From VRUE01 sp033856195 (GTDB lineage: Bacteria > Actinomycetota > Thermoleophilia > Solirubrobacterales > 70-9), in assembly GCA_033856195.1 (NCBI GenBank), contig JAWVFL010000018.1:1-64000 (forward strand): a DNA stretch of 64,000 nucleotides, given 5' to 3'. The notes beneath the pieces were generated by a model. That model saw only the letters and a list, made by a program, of their open reading frames with translations, had not been told where the DNA came from and made no database searches. This document shows, piece by piece, positions 51,609 through 60,160 of the stretch; position 1 is the first letter of the stretch, and each line of letters starts with the position of its first letter. The position numbers and the translations under genes were made by a program.

Positions 51609-52679
51609 ATGAGCGACTTCCTGGTCAAGCGCGACGATCTGCGCGAGTGTCGAATCGCCGAATCGGAGCCGCCCACGGTCGGGCCGGACCAGGCGCTGCT
51701 GCGGGTCGACAGCTTCGGGCTCACCGCCAACAACGTCACCTACGCCGTGATGGGCGAGGCGATGTCCTACTGGGACTTCTTCCCGGCCGAGGACGGCTGG
51801 GGGCGAATCCCGACCTGGGGGTTTGCCGAGGTTGACCAGAGCGAGGCAGAGGGAGTTGAGGTTGGCGCCCGGGTCTACGGATACCTGCCTCCCTCTTCGC
51901 ACCTGCTGGTGACCCCGACGAGCATCAACGGGAAGGGGTTCACCGATGGATCGCCGCACCGAGCGGCGCTGCCCTCCGCCTACCACCGCTACCTGGTGGC
52001 CGGCGAGGACCCCTTCTACCGAGCGGACACCGAGGACATCCAGATGCTGCTGCGGCCACTCTTCTTCACCTCGTTCCTGATCGACGACCAGCTCGCCGAC
52101 GAGGGCTTCACCGGCCGCGGGCCGATCGTGATCTCGAGCGCCTCGAGCAAGACGGCGATTGCCGCCGCCTTCCTGCTGGCCCGCCGCGAGGATGTCGAGC
52201 TGATCGGTCTCACCTCCGCTCGCAACGCCGAGTTCGTCGAAGGTCTGGGCATCTACGGACGCACCGTCAGCTACGAGGAGATCGGCTCGATCGACAGCGG
52301 CCCCGCCACCTACGTGGACATCTCAGGCGACGGGGCGGTGCGCCAAACAGTCCACTCCCACTTCGGCGACGAACTCGCCTACAGCATGGCCGTGGGAATT
52401 ACCCACTGGGAGGAGCTCGGAGCGGGCCAGGGCGACCTGCCCGGGCCAACGCCAACCTTCTTCTTCGCCCCAACTCGGGTCGAGCAACGCTCCGCGGACT
52501 GGGGCGCCGCCGGCCTCGAGCAGCGCGTCGCCGAGGCCTGGCACCCATTCTGCGAATGGACCGCCGGCTGGCTAGAGGTGGTCCACCGCCAAGGCTTTGA
52601 CGGCCTCAAGGGCGCCTATCTCGACGTACTCGAGGGCCGTGTCAGGCCGACGGCCGCCCATGTGATCGCCCTCGACTAG
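51609..52679 (+). CDS. DUF2855-family protein
   Basis: A 356-residue protein distantly shaped like medium-chain reductases: a GroES-like N-terminus (ALLRVDSFGLTANNVTYAV), a loop WGRIPTWGFAEVDQSE, and a nucleotide-fold region (PIVISSASSKTAIAAAFLLA) with SSAS instead of GxGxxG. The family is of unknown function and often sits near lipid or aromatic metabolism genes. ATG 51609. Its TAG stop is followed by 53 more sense codons in the same frame. Confidence 0.82.
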   Translation: MSDFLVKRDDLRECRIAESEPPTVGPDQALLRVDSFGLTANNVTYAVMGEAMSYWDFFPAEDGWGRIPTWGFAEVDQSEAEGVEVGARVYGYLPPSSHLLVTPTSINGKGFTDGSPHRAALPSAYHRYLVAGEDPFYRADTEDIQMLLRPLFFTSFLIDDQLADEGFTGRGPIVISSASSKTAIAAAFLLARREDVELIGLTSARNAEFVEGLGIYGRTVSYEEIGSIDSGPATYVDISGDGAVRQTVHSHFGDELAYSMAVGITHWEELGAGQGDLPGPTPTFFFAPTRVEQRSADWGAAGLEQRVAEAWHPFCEWTAGWLEVVHRQGFDGLKGAYLDVLEGRVRPTAAHVIALD

Positions 52680-52841
52680 CGCGGGCCGGATGCGAGCAAG
52701 CGGAGCTCGCCTGACACGCAGGATCGCGACCCGGCAATCGACCTCCTCGAAAAGACCCGCACCGAAGGCCGGATCACCGCGGAGGAGTACACGGCGTCGG
52801 CGGCACAGGTGCGCATCGCGCGGACGCGCACTCGCTGCTAG
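52680..52841 (+). pseudogene. In-frame SHOCT-like remnant after a TAG
   Basis: Directly after the DUF2855 TAG, the same frame stays open for 53 codons and encodes DPAIDLLEKTRTEGRITAEE, which resembles the short C-terminal (SHOCT) oligomerisation domain. There is no start codon before it, so it is either the decayed tail of a lost gene or a readthrough extension. It ends in CTAG shared with the methyltransferase stop on the other strand. Confidence 0.4.
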
Positions 52842-53743
52842 GCCGACCGAGCTAGAACGAGCACGCCGAAGCCGAACGGTGGATCGTGCAGGGTGCCGTC
52901 GGAGCGCCTGAGGTAGGCGGTGTGTGCTTTCTCCTGGTCAAGTGCTCGCTCGGCTCGAAGGCCGAAACGCGAGAGGGTCTCCTCGGCGCGGCCCTCCGGG
53001 ATTCCCCAGCGAAACGGCTCACCCGCTTCCGCGGCCCCCTTGCGCGCCTCCGCTGCGAAGGGATAGTCGCGTGACCCGTCGACCACCTCGGCCCAGATGG
53101 CATCGAAGACGATCGACGCCGGGGGATCGCGGTGCCCGCCGACCCACGAGAGGACTTCGGCGACGGCCTCTTCGGGCAGGTAGAGGCTGACGCCCGACCA
53201 GATGAACAGCGTGCGAGCAGAGCGGTCGTGCCCGGCTGCGGCCAACGTCGCGCCGAGGTCGTCGCGGTTGAAATCGATCGGCACGTAGGTCACATCGGCG
53301 GGCTCGTCTCTCACCATGCGGCGGATGCGCTTGCGCTTCGACGCTTGACTGGCGGGGTGGTCGACCTCCATCACCCGGACACCTTTCAACTGCGAGGCCA
53401 TCCGGTAGGGACGGGAGTCAAGTCCCGCGCCGAACAGGATCAACTCGTCCAAGCCGGCTGCCACCGCGTCGAGCACGACCTCGTCGATGAACTTGGTTCG
53501 CCCGATCTCATACGTGTAGGCGCCGGGAACCCGTCGCCTGGCCACCCGCAAAAGCAGCGCCCGGGAAGCTCGGTACCTGGCCAGTGTCGTGATGTTGAAA
53601 CCACGGAGGAAGTCGCCTGCCATCTGATCGGGACAGCGAACCGCCGGATCCCGCTCGAGCGCACCCATCGCCCGCAGCGCGCACACCGCCTCGGCGGTGC
53701 TGCGAGGAGCCAATGGATTTCGCCCGCGCTCGCCTAGTGCCAT
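52838..53743 (-). CDS. Ppm/TIGR00027-type SAM-dependent methyltransferase
   Basis: A 301-residue class I methyltransferase of the leucine-carboxyl-methyltransferase-like family common in actinobacteria. The marks are STAEAVCALRA, YEIGRTKFIDE, the SAM motif ILFGAGLDSRPYRM (about 100-112), EVDHPASQASKR, and LFIWSGVSLYLPEEAV. The substrate is unknown; lipid or polyketide carboxyl groups are suggested for relatives. The gene follows the sulfatase gene by 10 bases and probably belongs to its transcript. Confidence 0.88.
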   Translation of the reverse strand: MALGERGRNPLAPRSTAEAVCALRAMGALERDPAVRCPDQMAGDFLRGFNITTLARYRASRALLLRVARRRVPGAYTYEIGRTKFIDEVVLDAVAAGLDELILFGAGLDSRPYRMASQLKGVRVMEVDHPASQASKRKRIRRMVRDEPADVTYVPIDFNRDDLGATLAAAGHDRSARTLFIWSGVSLYLPEEAVAEVLSWVGGHRDPPASIVFDAIWAEVVDGSRDYPFAAEARKGAAEAGEPFRWGIPEGRAEETLSRFGLRAERALDQEKAHTAYLRRSDGTLHDPPFGFGVLVLARSA

Positions 53744-53753
53744 CTCTGGAACG

Positions 53754-55361
53754 CTATGACAGTGGCTTCAGGCGGGTCTTTTCGACCCGGGCGAGCTTGC
53801 GCTTGAGGCGCTGGAATTCTTCTTCTTGCTTCTCGGTGCGTTTGTGGCCGCTGAAGGCGAGGTTCTTCCTCTCCAGCGGATCGTCCTTCAGGTCGTACAT
53901 CTCCCACTGGGTGGGCGCACTGCCCTTGACGTCGTAGTAGCGAGCCAGCTTCCAGCGCCCTTCGCGGATGCTGACGATGTGGTTGGGCGGTTTCGGGTAT
54001 GGCCTGTTTTTCTGGCCGGACTGGTAGTCGTCGTAGGTGAAGACGACGTAGTCCTGGACCGAGCGTTTGGTCGAGGGGTGCAGGACCAGCTTCGAGTAGT
54101 CGACCCCCTGCCAGTTGGCGCGGGCGCTCTTCGGCGCCGCCGCCAGGCTGGCCAGCGTCGGCAGGAAGTCGACGTGGGAGACGAGCGCTTCGGTCTGGGC
54201 CGGCTTCGGGAAGAGCTTCGGGTTTGAGTAGACGAGCGGCACCCGTGTCGCCTCCTCGTAGAAGTTGAAGTTCTTCTGGCGCAGCCCGCCATGCGTAAGC
54301 CCCATCTCACCGTGGTCCGCGGTACGGACGATCAGCGTGTCCTCGAAGAGGCCGGTCTCTTCCAGCTTGTCGAGCACGTTGACCAGGTAGCTGTCGGAGG
54401 AGCGCATCAGGTTGCCGTAGAAGTTCAGGTAGTTGCGCATCTGTTCTTTGTTTTTCGGCTTGCCGGTCAGGTTGAAGATGTTGCGGAACTGTTCCTGGAC
54501 GGTGGGCTTGGTCGAGAGGTCTTCTTCGGCGGTCGCCGGGGCATGGATTTCACCCTCCAGCCAGGTCTTGTCGTAGCCGGCTTCGTCGAAGGATTTACTC
54601 GGGTAGAAGAGGACGTCGTGCGGGTTGACGACTGAGATCACCATGAAGAAGGGCTGTTGCTGGGCCGCGGTCGAGCCCAGGTACTGCAGCGCACCCTCGG
54701 TGCCGTCGGCGACGTTGCCGACCTGGTCGATGAAGCGGCCGTCGTTGTCGATGTAGCCCCCGCCGGCCTCGGGGACGCTCTGGTTGGCGCCGGCGTCGGG
54801 CGGGTTCCAGCGCAGGAAGCCGTACTTTTCAAGATCGGACGGCTGCGCGTTTTCTTTTTCAGCCGGTTTGGAGCAGTGCCACTTACCCTTGTAGACGACG
54901 TTGTAACCCGCCGCCACCATCACCGTAGCGAGGTTCTTCAGTTCCACCGGCAGCTCCATCTGCGGGTTCTTGGGCGGTTCCATGTCTTCCTCGAGCGTGT
55001 ACTTGACTCCGTGCTGAGCGGGGAAGTAACCGCTCATCAGAGTCGAGCGCGCCGGCGAGCACATGCAGGCGTTGGTGAAGGCGCGTTCGAAGCTGAGGCC
55101 GTGCTGGCGCAGCCGCCGCATTCCCGGCAGGTTCTGGCGCAGCCAGTTGGGCGGGAAATGCTGGATCGCCCGCTCCTGATCGGTGAGGAAGAGAATGATG
55201 TTCATCCCGGCGACGTCGCGCCCCTTGTTTTTTTTCGCCGCGGCGAGCGCCTGCTCGACGCCGGCGCCCTGGGCCAGCAGCGCGGCAGCCGCAACGCTCG
55301 CTCCCGAGCCGATCAGCTCCTTGCGGGTAAGGCCGCCCTCGTGCTTGTCCGTTTCGCTCAT
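53754..55361 (-). CDS. Exported sulfatase (formylglycine type)
   Basis: A 535-residue arylsulfatase-family enzyme: metal-site ILFLTDQER, the catalytic Cys in CMCSPARS (CxPxR, converted to formylglycine), YKGKWHCS, VVNPHD and TADHGEMG. LTRKELIGSGASVAAAALLA at the N-terminus looks like a Tat-type signal with RK instead of RR. ATG 55361 overlaps the propeller gene stop (ATGA) and follows GGAGGAG. Substrate unknown. It is encoded with a SUMF1-domain protein, but that protein lacks the catalytic Cys pair, so maturation needs another enzyme. Confidence 0.93.
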   Translation of the reverse strand: MSETDKHEGGLTRKELIGSGASVAAAALLAQGAGVEQALAAAKKNKGRDVAGMNIILFLTDQERAIQHFPPNWLRQNLPGMRRLRQHGLSFERAFTNACMCSPARSTLMSGYFPAQHGVKYTLEEDMEPPKNPQMELPVELKNLATVMVAAGYNVVYKGKWHCSKPAEKENAQPSDLEKYGFLRWNPPDAGANQSVPEAGGGYIDNDGRFIDQVGNVADGTEGALQYLGSTAAQQQPFFMVISVVNPHDVLFYPSKSFDEAGYDKTWLEGEIHAPATAEEDLSTKPTVQEQFRNIFNLTGKPKNKEQMRNYLNFYGNLMRSSDSYLVNVLDKLEETGLFEDTLIVRTADHGEMGLTHGGLRQKNFNFYEEATRVPLVYSNPKLFPKPAQTEALVSHVDFLPTLASLAAAPKSARANWQGVDYSKLVLHPSTKRSVQDYVVFTYDDYQSGQKNRPYPKPPNHIVSIREGRWKLARYYDVKGSAPTQWEMYDLKDDPLERKNLAFSGHKRTEKQEEEFQRLKRKLARVEKTRLKPLS

Positions 55362-56797
55362 TTGCTCCTCCGGAAGATGTCGACGGCGTCGCTGCCGAAC
55401 GAGGTCGAGTAGAGATAACGGCCGTCGGGGCTGAGGGCGATCGAGCTGACGCCGCGCAGGGCGCGGGCCCGCGTGCAACCGGAAACCGAGCGGGGCGCGA
55501 CGCAACCCCGGCGACCCGGCTTCTGCCTCACCTTGCCGACCCTTTTGCCGCGTTCGAGGACGGCGATCGCGCTGTTCGCGAACGCGGCCACGTACACGTT
55601 GGCCCCGTCGGGTGAGATGGTGAGCCCCTCCGGAGCCCGCAGCGCACGACCGAAGGAGCAGCCAACGGCGCGCAGCCAGACGAGGCAGCCCGCGGTGCCC
55701 GGCTTCTGCGCCAGCCCACCCGATGTCTTCGAGCGAGTGAAGGCAGTGACGCTGTTGCTGAACAGCGAGGTGACATAGACGTCGCCGCCCGGGTTGAAGG
55801 CCACCGCGTTGGCGCCGCTCAGCTGCACGCCGGTGGCGCAGCCCGTAAGCGCGCTGTTCGCGATGCAGCCGCTGCCGTCGGTGGCCTGCGTGAGATTGCC
55901 GGTGGACTGGTCCCGAGCCAGGGTGACGACCGCGTTGGAGAGCGCGCTCGCAACGTAGACGCTGGCCCCGTCGCCGCTGATCGCCATCCCCTCCGGGGCG
56001 CCCAGGGCGAACCCGAGCGCGCAGCCGGCGATCGCTTCGGCGATGCAGCCGCTGCTGTCCCCCGGCTGGGTGAGCGCGCCGCTGGCGGGGTCACGGTCGA
56101 AGACGGCGACCGCGTTGCCGAAGAACGAGCCGACGTAGACGTTCTCCCCTTTTGGGCTGATCACGACCACATCGGGACCCACCAGCGCCCGGCCGGCAGC
56201 GCAGACGGGAACCGGCACTCCGGAGATGCAGCCGGCGCTGGCCGGCAGCTGGCTGAGCGCCCCCGTGGTCTGATCGCGCTGGAAGACGCTGATCGAGCTG
56301 CTCCCCCGCGAGGTCGCGTAGACGTTGTGGCCGTCGGGGCTGACGGCTAGCGAGTTCGGGCCGTCGAGCGCGATCGCCGTCGCGCAGTGGCCGCCGCCTT
56401 TGGCGGCGATGCACCCGGCCGCCCCCCTTGGCTGCGTCAGCGCACCGGTGCGGGCGTTGCGGCTGAAGATCGCGATCGCATCGCTTTTCGAGGAGGCGAC
56501 GTAGACGCTCTTGCCGTCGGGGCTGAGCGCGATCGCGCGCGAACCCATGAAGGGGCCCGGGCCCTTGAGCGCGCGGGCGACCCCACAGCCGCTTTTCTTG
56601 CGCGCCGACCGATCGACCAGACAGCCGCTCGTGCCCGCAAGCTGGGTGAGCGCCCCCTGCCTCGCCTGGCCGGACTGATGCTTCGCAGCCGGCGCGGCGA
56701 GCGCGCTCGCGGGGAGCAGCAGTGCCGCCAGGGTCGCCAGGGTCGCGAGCGGCCCGCGACCGGGGCGCAGCTTTCGAGATTGAGAGGAGGAGCGCAC
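55358..56797 (-). CDS. Exported beta-propeller with two Cys per blade
   Basis: A 479-residue repeat protein. After the signal segment (LATLATLAALLLPASALA), units of ~49 residues recur: GALTQ, GCIA, a second Cys 8-12 residues later, AL-GP, LAVSPDG-NVYV and NAV-VF-RD. About seven units are visible, consistent with a closed seven-blade YncE/lactonase-like propeller in which each blade is stapled by a disulfide. GTG 56797 avoids overlap with the upstream gene. A binding or scaffold role next to the sulfatase is inference. Confidence 0.82.
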   Translation of the reverse strand: MRSSSQSRKLRPGRGPLATLATLAALLLPASALAAPAAKHQSGQARQGALTQLAGTSGCLVDRSARKKSGCGVARALKGPGPFMGSRAIALSPDGKSVYVASSKSDAIAIFSRNARTGALTQPRGAAGCIAAKGGGHCATAIALDGPNSLAVSPDGHNVYATSRGSSSISVFQRDQTTGALSQLPASAGCISGVPVPVCAAGRALVGPDVVVISPKGENVYVGSFFGNAVAVFDRDPASGALTQPGDSSGCIAEAIAGCALGFALGAPEGMAISGDGASVYVASALSNAVVTLARDQSTGNLTQATDGSGCIANSALTGCATGVQLSGANAVAFNPGGDVYVTSLFSNSVTAFTRSKTSGGLAQKPGTAGCLVWLRAVGCSFGRALRAPEGLTISPDGANVYVAAFANSAIAVLERGKRVGKVRQKPGRRGCVAPRSVSGCTRARALRGVSSIALSPDGRYLYSTSFGSDAVDIFRRSK

Positions 56798-56835
56798 GCG
56801 CGGCGAGCGTATTCGCCCTCGCGGACAGCGCTCGC

Positions 56836-58110
56836 TCAGCGCTTCGTCACCTTCAGGTTGCCAAGCACGCCGATCCGGATCCCGAGCCAGGGATAGGTGG
56901 CGGTGTAGAAGGTGTTGTCCTGCGGCTGCAGCCCGACCGCCGAGAGCCAGAGCTGGTAGACGGGGGCGTTGGCGATGCCGCCGTGCAGCCGTCGCCAGAC
57001 CCGCTTCCCCTTCACCCCGAACGGAGGCGGCGTGATCGTGTCGGTCCACTCGACCACGTTGCCGCCCTGATCGAGGGTGCCCCACGGCGAGACGGTCTTC
57101 GCCTGGCCGACGGTGCCGAGGCTGCCCTGGTAGGCCTTGGCGTAGGTCGAAGCCTTGATCCCGAAGGGGTTGACGGTGGAGCAGGTTTCAGCGCTGAAGG
57201 CAGCTGGGCACCAGCTCGGGGCCGGCGTTTCGGAGGCATGGAAGGTCGCGAGTGGCTGCGTCGAAGCGTTGGTGACGTCGCCGGTGGTGGGATCGAGCGT
57301 CGTCTGGTGAGGAGCAGTCAAAGTGCCGTCTCCGAACACACCCGGGTTGGTCGGGTACTTCCAGTAGGAGTAGGCGCCGCCACCGCTGGGGTCGTAGTAG
57401 GCCGCCTTGATCCACTCGTCCTGGCTGGGGACGACGAAGCCGGACTTATGCGACCGGGTCATCGCCCGCACGGTCATGTCGTACATGCCGACCTCGGTCT
57501 GACGCGACAGTCGAGCTCTGTAGGTGACGTAGCGGAAGCCGCCGTTGGCACTCGCCCGCTTTGCAAGCAGCTGACCGTTGTAGAGCGAGTTGGCGAAGCG
57601 CGCCGAGCGCAGGAAGTTGGCGAAGCCGTAGGGCTTGTCGGCCCATTCCGGCGAGGCCACCGAGTAGCGGCGGCCCACGGCGGCGTCGGCGGAGAAATCA
57701 ATCTGCCCGTACTTGGGCCATTCCGAGGAGCTCTCGTTGGTGCTGTAGAGGTTGTGCCTGTTGCGGCCGGCCGGATCCACCGTGTTGAGGAACGCCACGT
57801 ACTGGGCAACCGTGACCTCGAGCTGACCGATGCCATAGCGGTAATCGACCCCACCGACCTGCTGGCAGGGGGGTTCTTTTTCAGTCGCTGTGACTTCGGC
57901 GCAGGACGAGTAGACCGCGTCCTTGAAGGGAACGATCCCAACCGAGGGATTACCGGGAGCATCGACCTTGACGGTCTTGAACGTCAGCACCGCGGGCGCG
58001 GGGGCGGCGACCGATACCGCTGGCCCGACAAGCGCCGCCGCCGCCACAAAGATCAGGCCCAGAGCGAGGCGATTTTGCAGGACCTTGAGAGCGCTACGGG
58101 GGATCGGCAT
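56836..58110 (-). CDS. Exported SUMF1/FGE-domain protein without catalytic Cys pair
   Basis: A 424-residue exported protein (signal LALGLIFVAAAALVGPAVSVAAP). The formylglycine-generating-enzyme fold is seen in YGIGQLEVTVAQYVAFLN, the central PSQDEWIKAAYYDP, DQGGNVVEWTDT and a C-terminal RLHGGIAN. True FGE has two Cys in the C-terminal half that bind copper (RG-C...C); here that region has none, so it is unlikely to make formylglycine itself. Many such domains bind ligands or hydroxylate other groups. It is the first gene upstream of the propeller and sulfatase. Confidence 0.82.
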   Translation of the reverse strand: MPIPRSALKVLQNRLALGLIFVAAAALVGPAVSVAAPAPAVLTFKTVKVDAPGNPSVGIVPFKDAVYSSCAEVTATEKEPPCQQVGGVDYRYGIGQLEVTVAQYVAFLNTVDPAGRNRHNLYSTNESSSEWPKYGQIDFSADAAVGRRYSVASPEWADKPYGFANFLRSARFANSLYNGQLLAKRASANGGFRYVTYRARLSRQTEVGMYDMTVRAMTRSHKSGFVVPSQDEWIKAAYYDPSGGGAYSYWKYPTNPGVFGDGTLTAPHQTTLDPTTGDVTNASTQPLATFHASETPAPSWCPAAFSAETCSTVNPFGIKASTYAKAYQGSLGTVGQAKTVSPWGTLDQGGNVVEWTDTITPPPFGVKGKRVWRRLHGGIANAPVYQLWLSAVGLQPQDNTFYTATYPWLGIRIGVLGNLKVTKR

Positions 58111-58162
58111 CGTGTCTCATCGACGAGCGCTCGCGATGCTTGAGCTCCGCACGCCGATCTCG

Positions 58163-58798
58163 TTACTTTGGCGGCGGCGTCATCAACGCGACCGGTACCG
58201 AGAGCCCGGCGGAGCGGCGAAGGGTGGCAATGCGCCGCCCCGGCTGGACGGCCGGGCGGATCTCACTGACGCGATCGCCGAGGCCGGCGACGGTCGCGTC
58301 GAGGTCGGGAGCGACGAAGGCGAGCCCCCAGAAAAAGGCGGGATGGTCGCCGCCCGCACGCTCGATCGCCTCCGGCGGCTCCTGCACGACCTCGAGGATA
58401 TTGGCGCCAAGCCGGAAGAACGCCTGTCGAGGAGCCCCGGCGGGCGTCGGCTCCTCGCGGATGCGGCGCAGGTCGAGACCGGCGTCTAGCAGCGCCGCGA
58501 CGGTCCGGTCGAGCACTGGCGTGATCGCCACCAGATGGTCGAGTGCCGTAATGCCGTTGGGATGAGCAGGCGCCTCATTGGGGGGCGGGCGGTCCGAGCG
58601 GGCGGTAGGCAGGCCGTCCAACTCCAGGCTCCCGACCTCACGCAATGACCAGCCGGCCAATCCCTTGCCGGCGTCCGGCCCGGCAAAGCGAATCCGCACA
58701 TCGTCAATGACACAGGAATCGCCCTCCACGGCGAACCCAAGCGCCACCCATGCATTCACCGCATCGGCAACCACCAACTCATCGATCGAGATCGGCAC
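58163..58798 (-). CDS. VOC/glyoxalase-fold protein
   Basis: A 211-residue protein with two betaalphabetabetabeta units. ALDHLVAITPVLDRTVAALL marks the second unit and FFRLGANILEVVQEPPE carries a metal-type Glu. The first unit (SIDELVVADAVNAWVALGF) is degenerate. Such proteins include isomerases, dioxygenases and resistance proteins; the function here is unknown. The ATG is preceded by a long hairpin. Confidence 0.8.
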   Translation of the reverse strand: MPISIDELVVADAVNAWVALGFAVEGDSCVIDDVRIRFAGPDAGKGLAGWSLREVGSLELDGLPTARSDRPPPNEAPAHPNGITALDHLVAITPVLDRTVAALLDAGLDLRRIREEPTPAGAPRQAFFRLGANILEVVQEPPEAIERAGGDHPAFFWGLAFVAPDLDATVAGLGDRVSEIRPAVQPGRRIATLRRSAGLSVPVALMTPPPK

Positions 58799-58812
58799 GC
58801 CCCCAACGCTAG

Positions 58813-58861
58813 CTTCCGGTGCGCTTTATGTTCTCCAGGGGCACATAAAGCGCACCGGAAG
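58813..58861. repeat. Palindromic repeat copy B, 19-base perfect stem
   Basis: CTTCCGGTGCGCTTTATGT (58813-58831) and its exact complement (58843-58861) flank an 11-base loop, between the acylphosphatase-fusion stop (58873) and the VOC start (58798). The TTCCGGTGCGC stem core is shared with the copy at 17889-17935. It could terminate transcription, stabilise mRNA or be a mobile palindromic unit. Confidence 0.75.
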
Positions 58862-58872
58862 GCCTGCGGTGG

Positions 58873-59637
58873 TCAGTCGCCCGCGAGGAGCTCATCGAGG
58901 GTGCTCCCACTGAGCACCGATTGCGGCCGTTCGGAAACTACGTCGGAGTCCGGGCGCGCCTGCTCGTCGCGGCGCTTGATCAGTAGCCACTGGGGCTTCT
59001 CGCCACGGCGGGTGCGCTGCAGGGCGAAGCCGCCGCGGAGCTTCTCCCCGTGCAGGACGAAGACGGCGTGGCCGCGCTCGAGCGCCTCCGGCCAGGGCAC
59101 GCGACCGCCCTGCTCGTAGGCTCCGCGGTCCCAGACGATCACGCCGCCTTTCTCGGTGGCTCCCTCGAAGGTGTTGTGGGCGATCGAGTGATCGTCGACC
59201 TGAACGGCGAGGCGCTTGACGGCGGGATCCATCGAGGGGCCCTTGGGAACCGCCCACGAGCGCATCGCCCCGTCGACCTCGAGGCGAAGATCGAAGTGAT
59301 GGGCCGTGGCGGCGTGCTCCTGGACTACAAATGCGCCGGCGCTGACGCCGCGGATCGCGAACTGCTCGTGGCCTTCGACCTTGAGGTCCTCGACCTCCAC
59401 AGCGGTGATCTCTGCGCCCGGCGACCCCTCGCGCAGGAATGTCAGCAGCTCCTCGACCGCCTGCTCGACGCCCTCGGCGTGGACGAGCACGTTGCCGTCG
59501 TCCTCGTTGCGCACCCAGCCCATCACGCCGAGGCGATCTGCCTGGCGCCGGATTGCATCGCGGAAGCCGATGCCCTGCACCCTGCCGCGCACGACCACGC
59601 GCACCGCCTTCGCTTCAAGATCGCTTCGCTTAGCCAT
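58873..59637 (-). CDS. Acylphosphatase fused to LigD-type 3'-phosphoesterase
   Basis: A 254-residue fusion. Residues 8-95 are acylphosphatase: VVVRGRVQGIGFRDAIR with the phosphate-binding Arg, and GWVRNEDDGNV with the catalytic Asn. Residues about 103-215 are the DNA ligase D phosphoesterase domain: FVVQEHAATAHHFDLRLEVD with the His-His-Asp-Arg metal site, SWAVPKGPS and DHSIAHNTFEG. In LigD this domain trims 3'-phosphate or ribonucleotide ends during non-homologous end joining. I do not know of this pairing. The domains share one frame with no start codon at the joint. Confidence 0.85.
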   Translation of the reverse strand: MAKRSDLEAKAVRVVVRGRVQGIGFRDAIRRQADRLGVMGWVRNEDDGNVLVHAEGVEQAVEELLTFLREGSPGAEITAVEVEDLKVEGHEQFAIRGVSAGAFVVQEHAATAHHFDLRLEVDGAMRSWAVPKGPSMDPAVKRLAVQVDDHSIAHNTFEGATEKGGVIVWDRGAYEQGGRVPWPEALERGHAVFVLHGEKLRGGFALQRTRRGEKPQWLLIKRRDEQARPDSDVVSERPQSVLSGSTLDELLAGD

Positions 59638-59655
59638 GGCCGAGGTTCGCTCTCG

Positions 59656-60093
59656 CTACGCCTTCCCCACTTTGGCGAGGTACTCGTCGAGCCGCCTGGT
59701 CTCTTCGGTGTCCTCGTAGACCTCGTACTCGCGCAGTTTCCCCCAGGCGATATGGCCCCAGATCACGTAACGGTTGTCGTAGACGCGGCCGTCGGTGGAG
59801 TCGTCGAGGTGGATGTGACCGCGGACGCAAATCGTCTGGCGCCACGGAAACCCCTTGAGAATCACCTCGTCCGGGTAGATCTGCAGCCCGACATCGATGA
59901 AGCGGTTGAGCCACTGCTCCAGCTCCCGCTTGTTGCCCGCCCCAGGCGCAAACGAGCTATCGCCGGGAAAGGTGAACCGGACGTCATCGGCGTCCATCGC
60001 CAGCGTCGGCCCGGCGTCCCCAGTCCGCATCGACTTCATATTGCGAGCGATCATCTTCCCGGCCAGCCACGAAAGCATTGGCGCACCCTCCAT
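59656..60093 (-). CDS. SnoaL/NTF2-like protein
   Basis: A 145-residue alpha+beta barrel protein: GPTLAMDADDVRFTFPGDSS, a hydrophobic pocket strand around RQTICVRGHIHLDD, and WGKLREYEVYEDTEETRRL at the C-terminus. This is the NTF2 fold used by polyketide cyclases, isomerases and many unknown proteins. It precedes the acylphosphatase fusion by 18 bases. ATG 60093, or the internal ATG five codons on. Confidence 0.78.
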   Translation of the reverse strand: MEGAPMLSWLAGKMIARNMKSMRTGDAGPTLAMDADDVRFTFPGDSSFAPGAGNKRELEQWLNRFIDVGLQIYPDEVILKGFPWRQTICVRGHIHLDDSTDGRVYDNRYVIWGHIAWGKLREYEVYEDTEETRRLDEYLAKVGKA

Positions 60094-60160
60094 TAGTTGA
60101 CGCTGGGGAGGCTAGCTTGCGATCCGTCAGCTGGGCGCTCCATTGACATAGCCTTTCTCG

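Noticed and set aside
52690..52911. A 73-codon plus-strand frame after DUF2855
   Set aside because: Arg-rich, no ribosome binding site, and it runs into the convergent methyltransferase gene. The SHOCT-like segment is in a different frame.
56836..58110. Authentic formylglycine-generating enzyme for the adjacent sulfatase
   Set aside because: The FGE fold is present, but the C-terminal region that should hold the catalytic Cys pair has no Cys.
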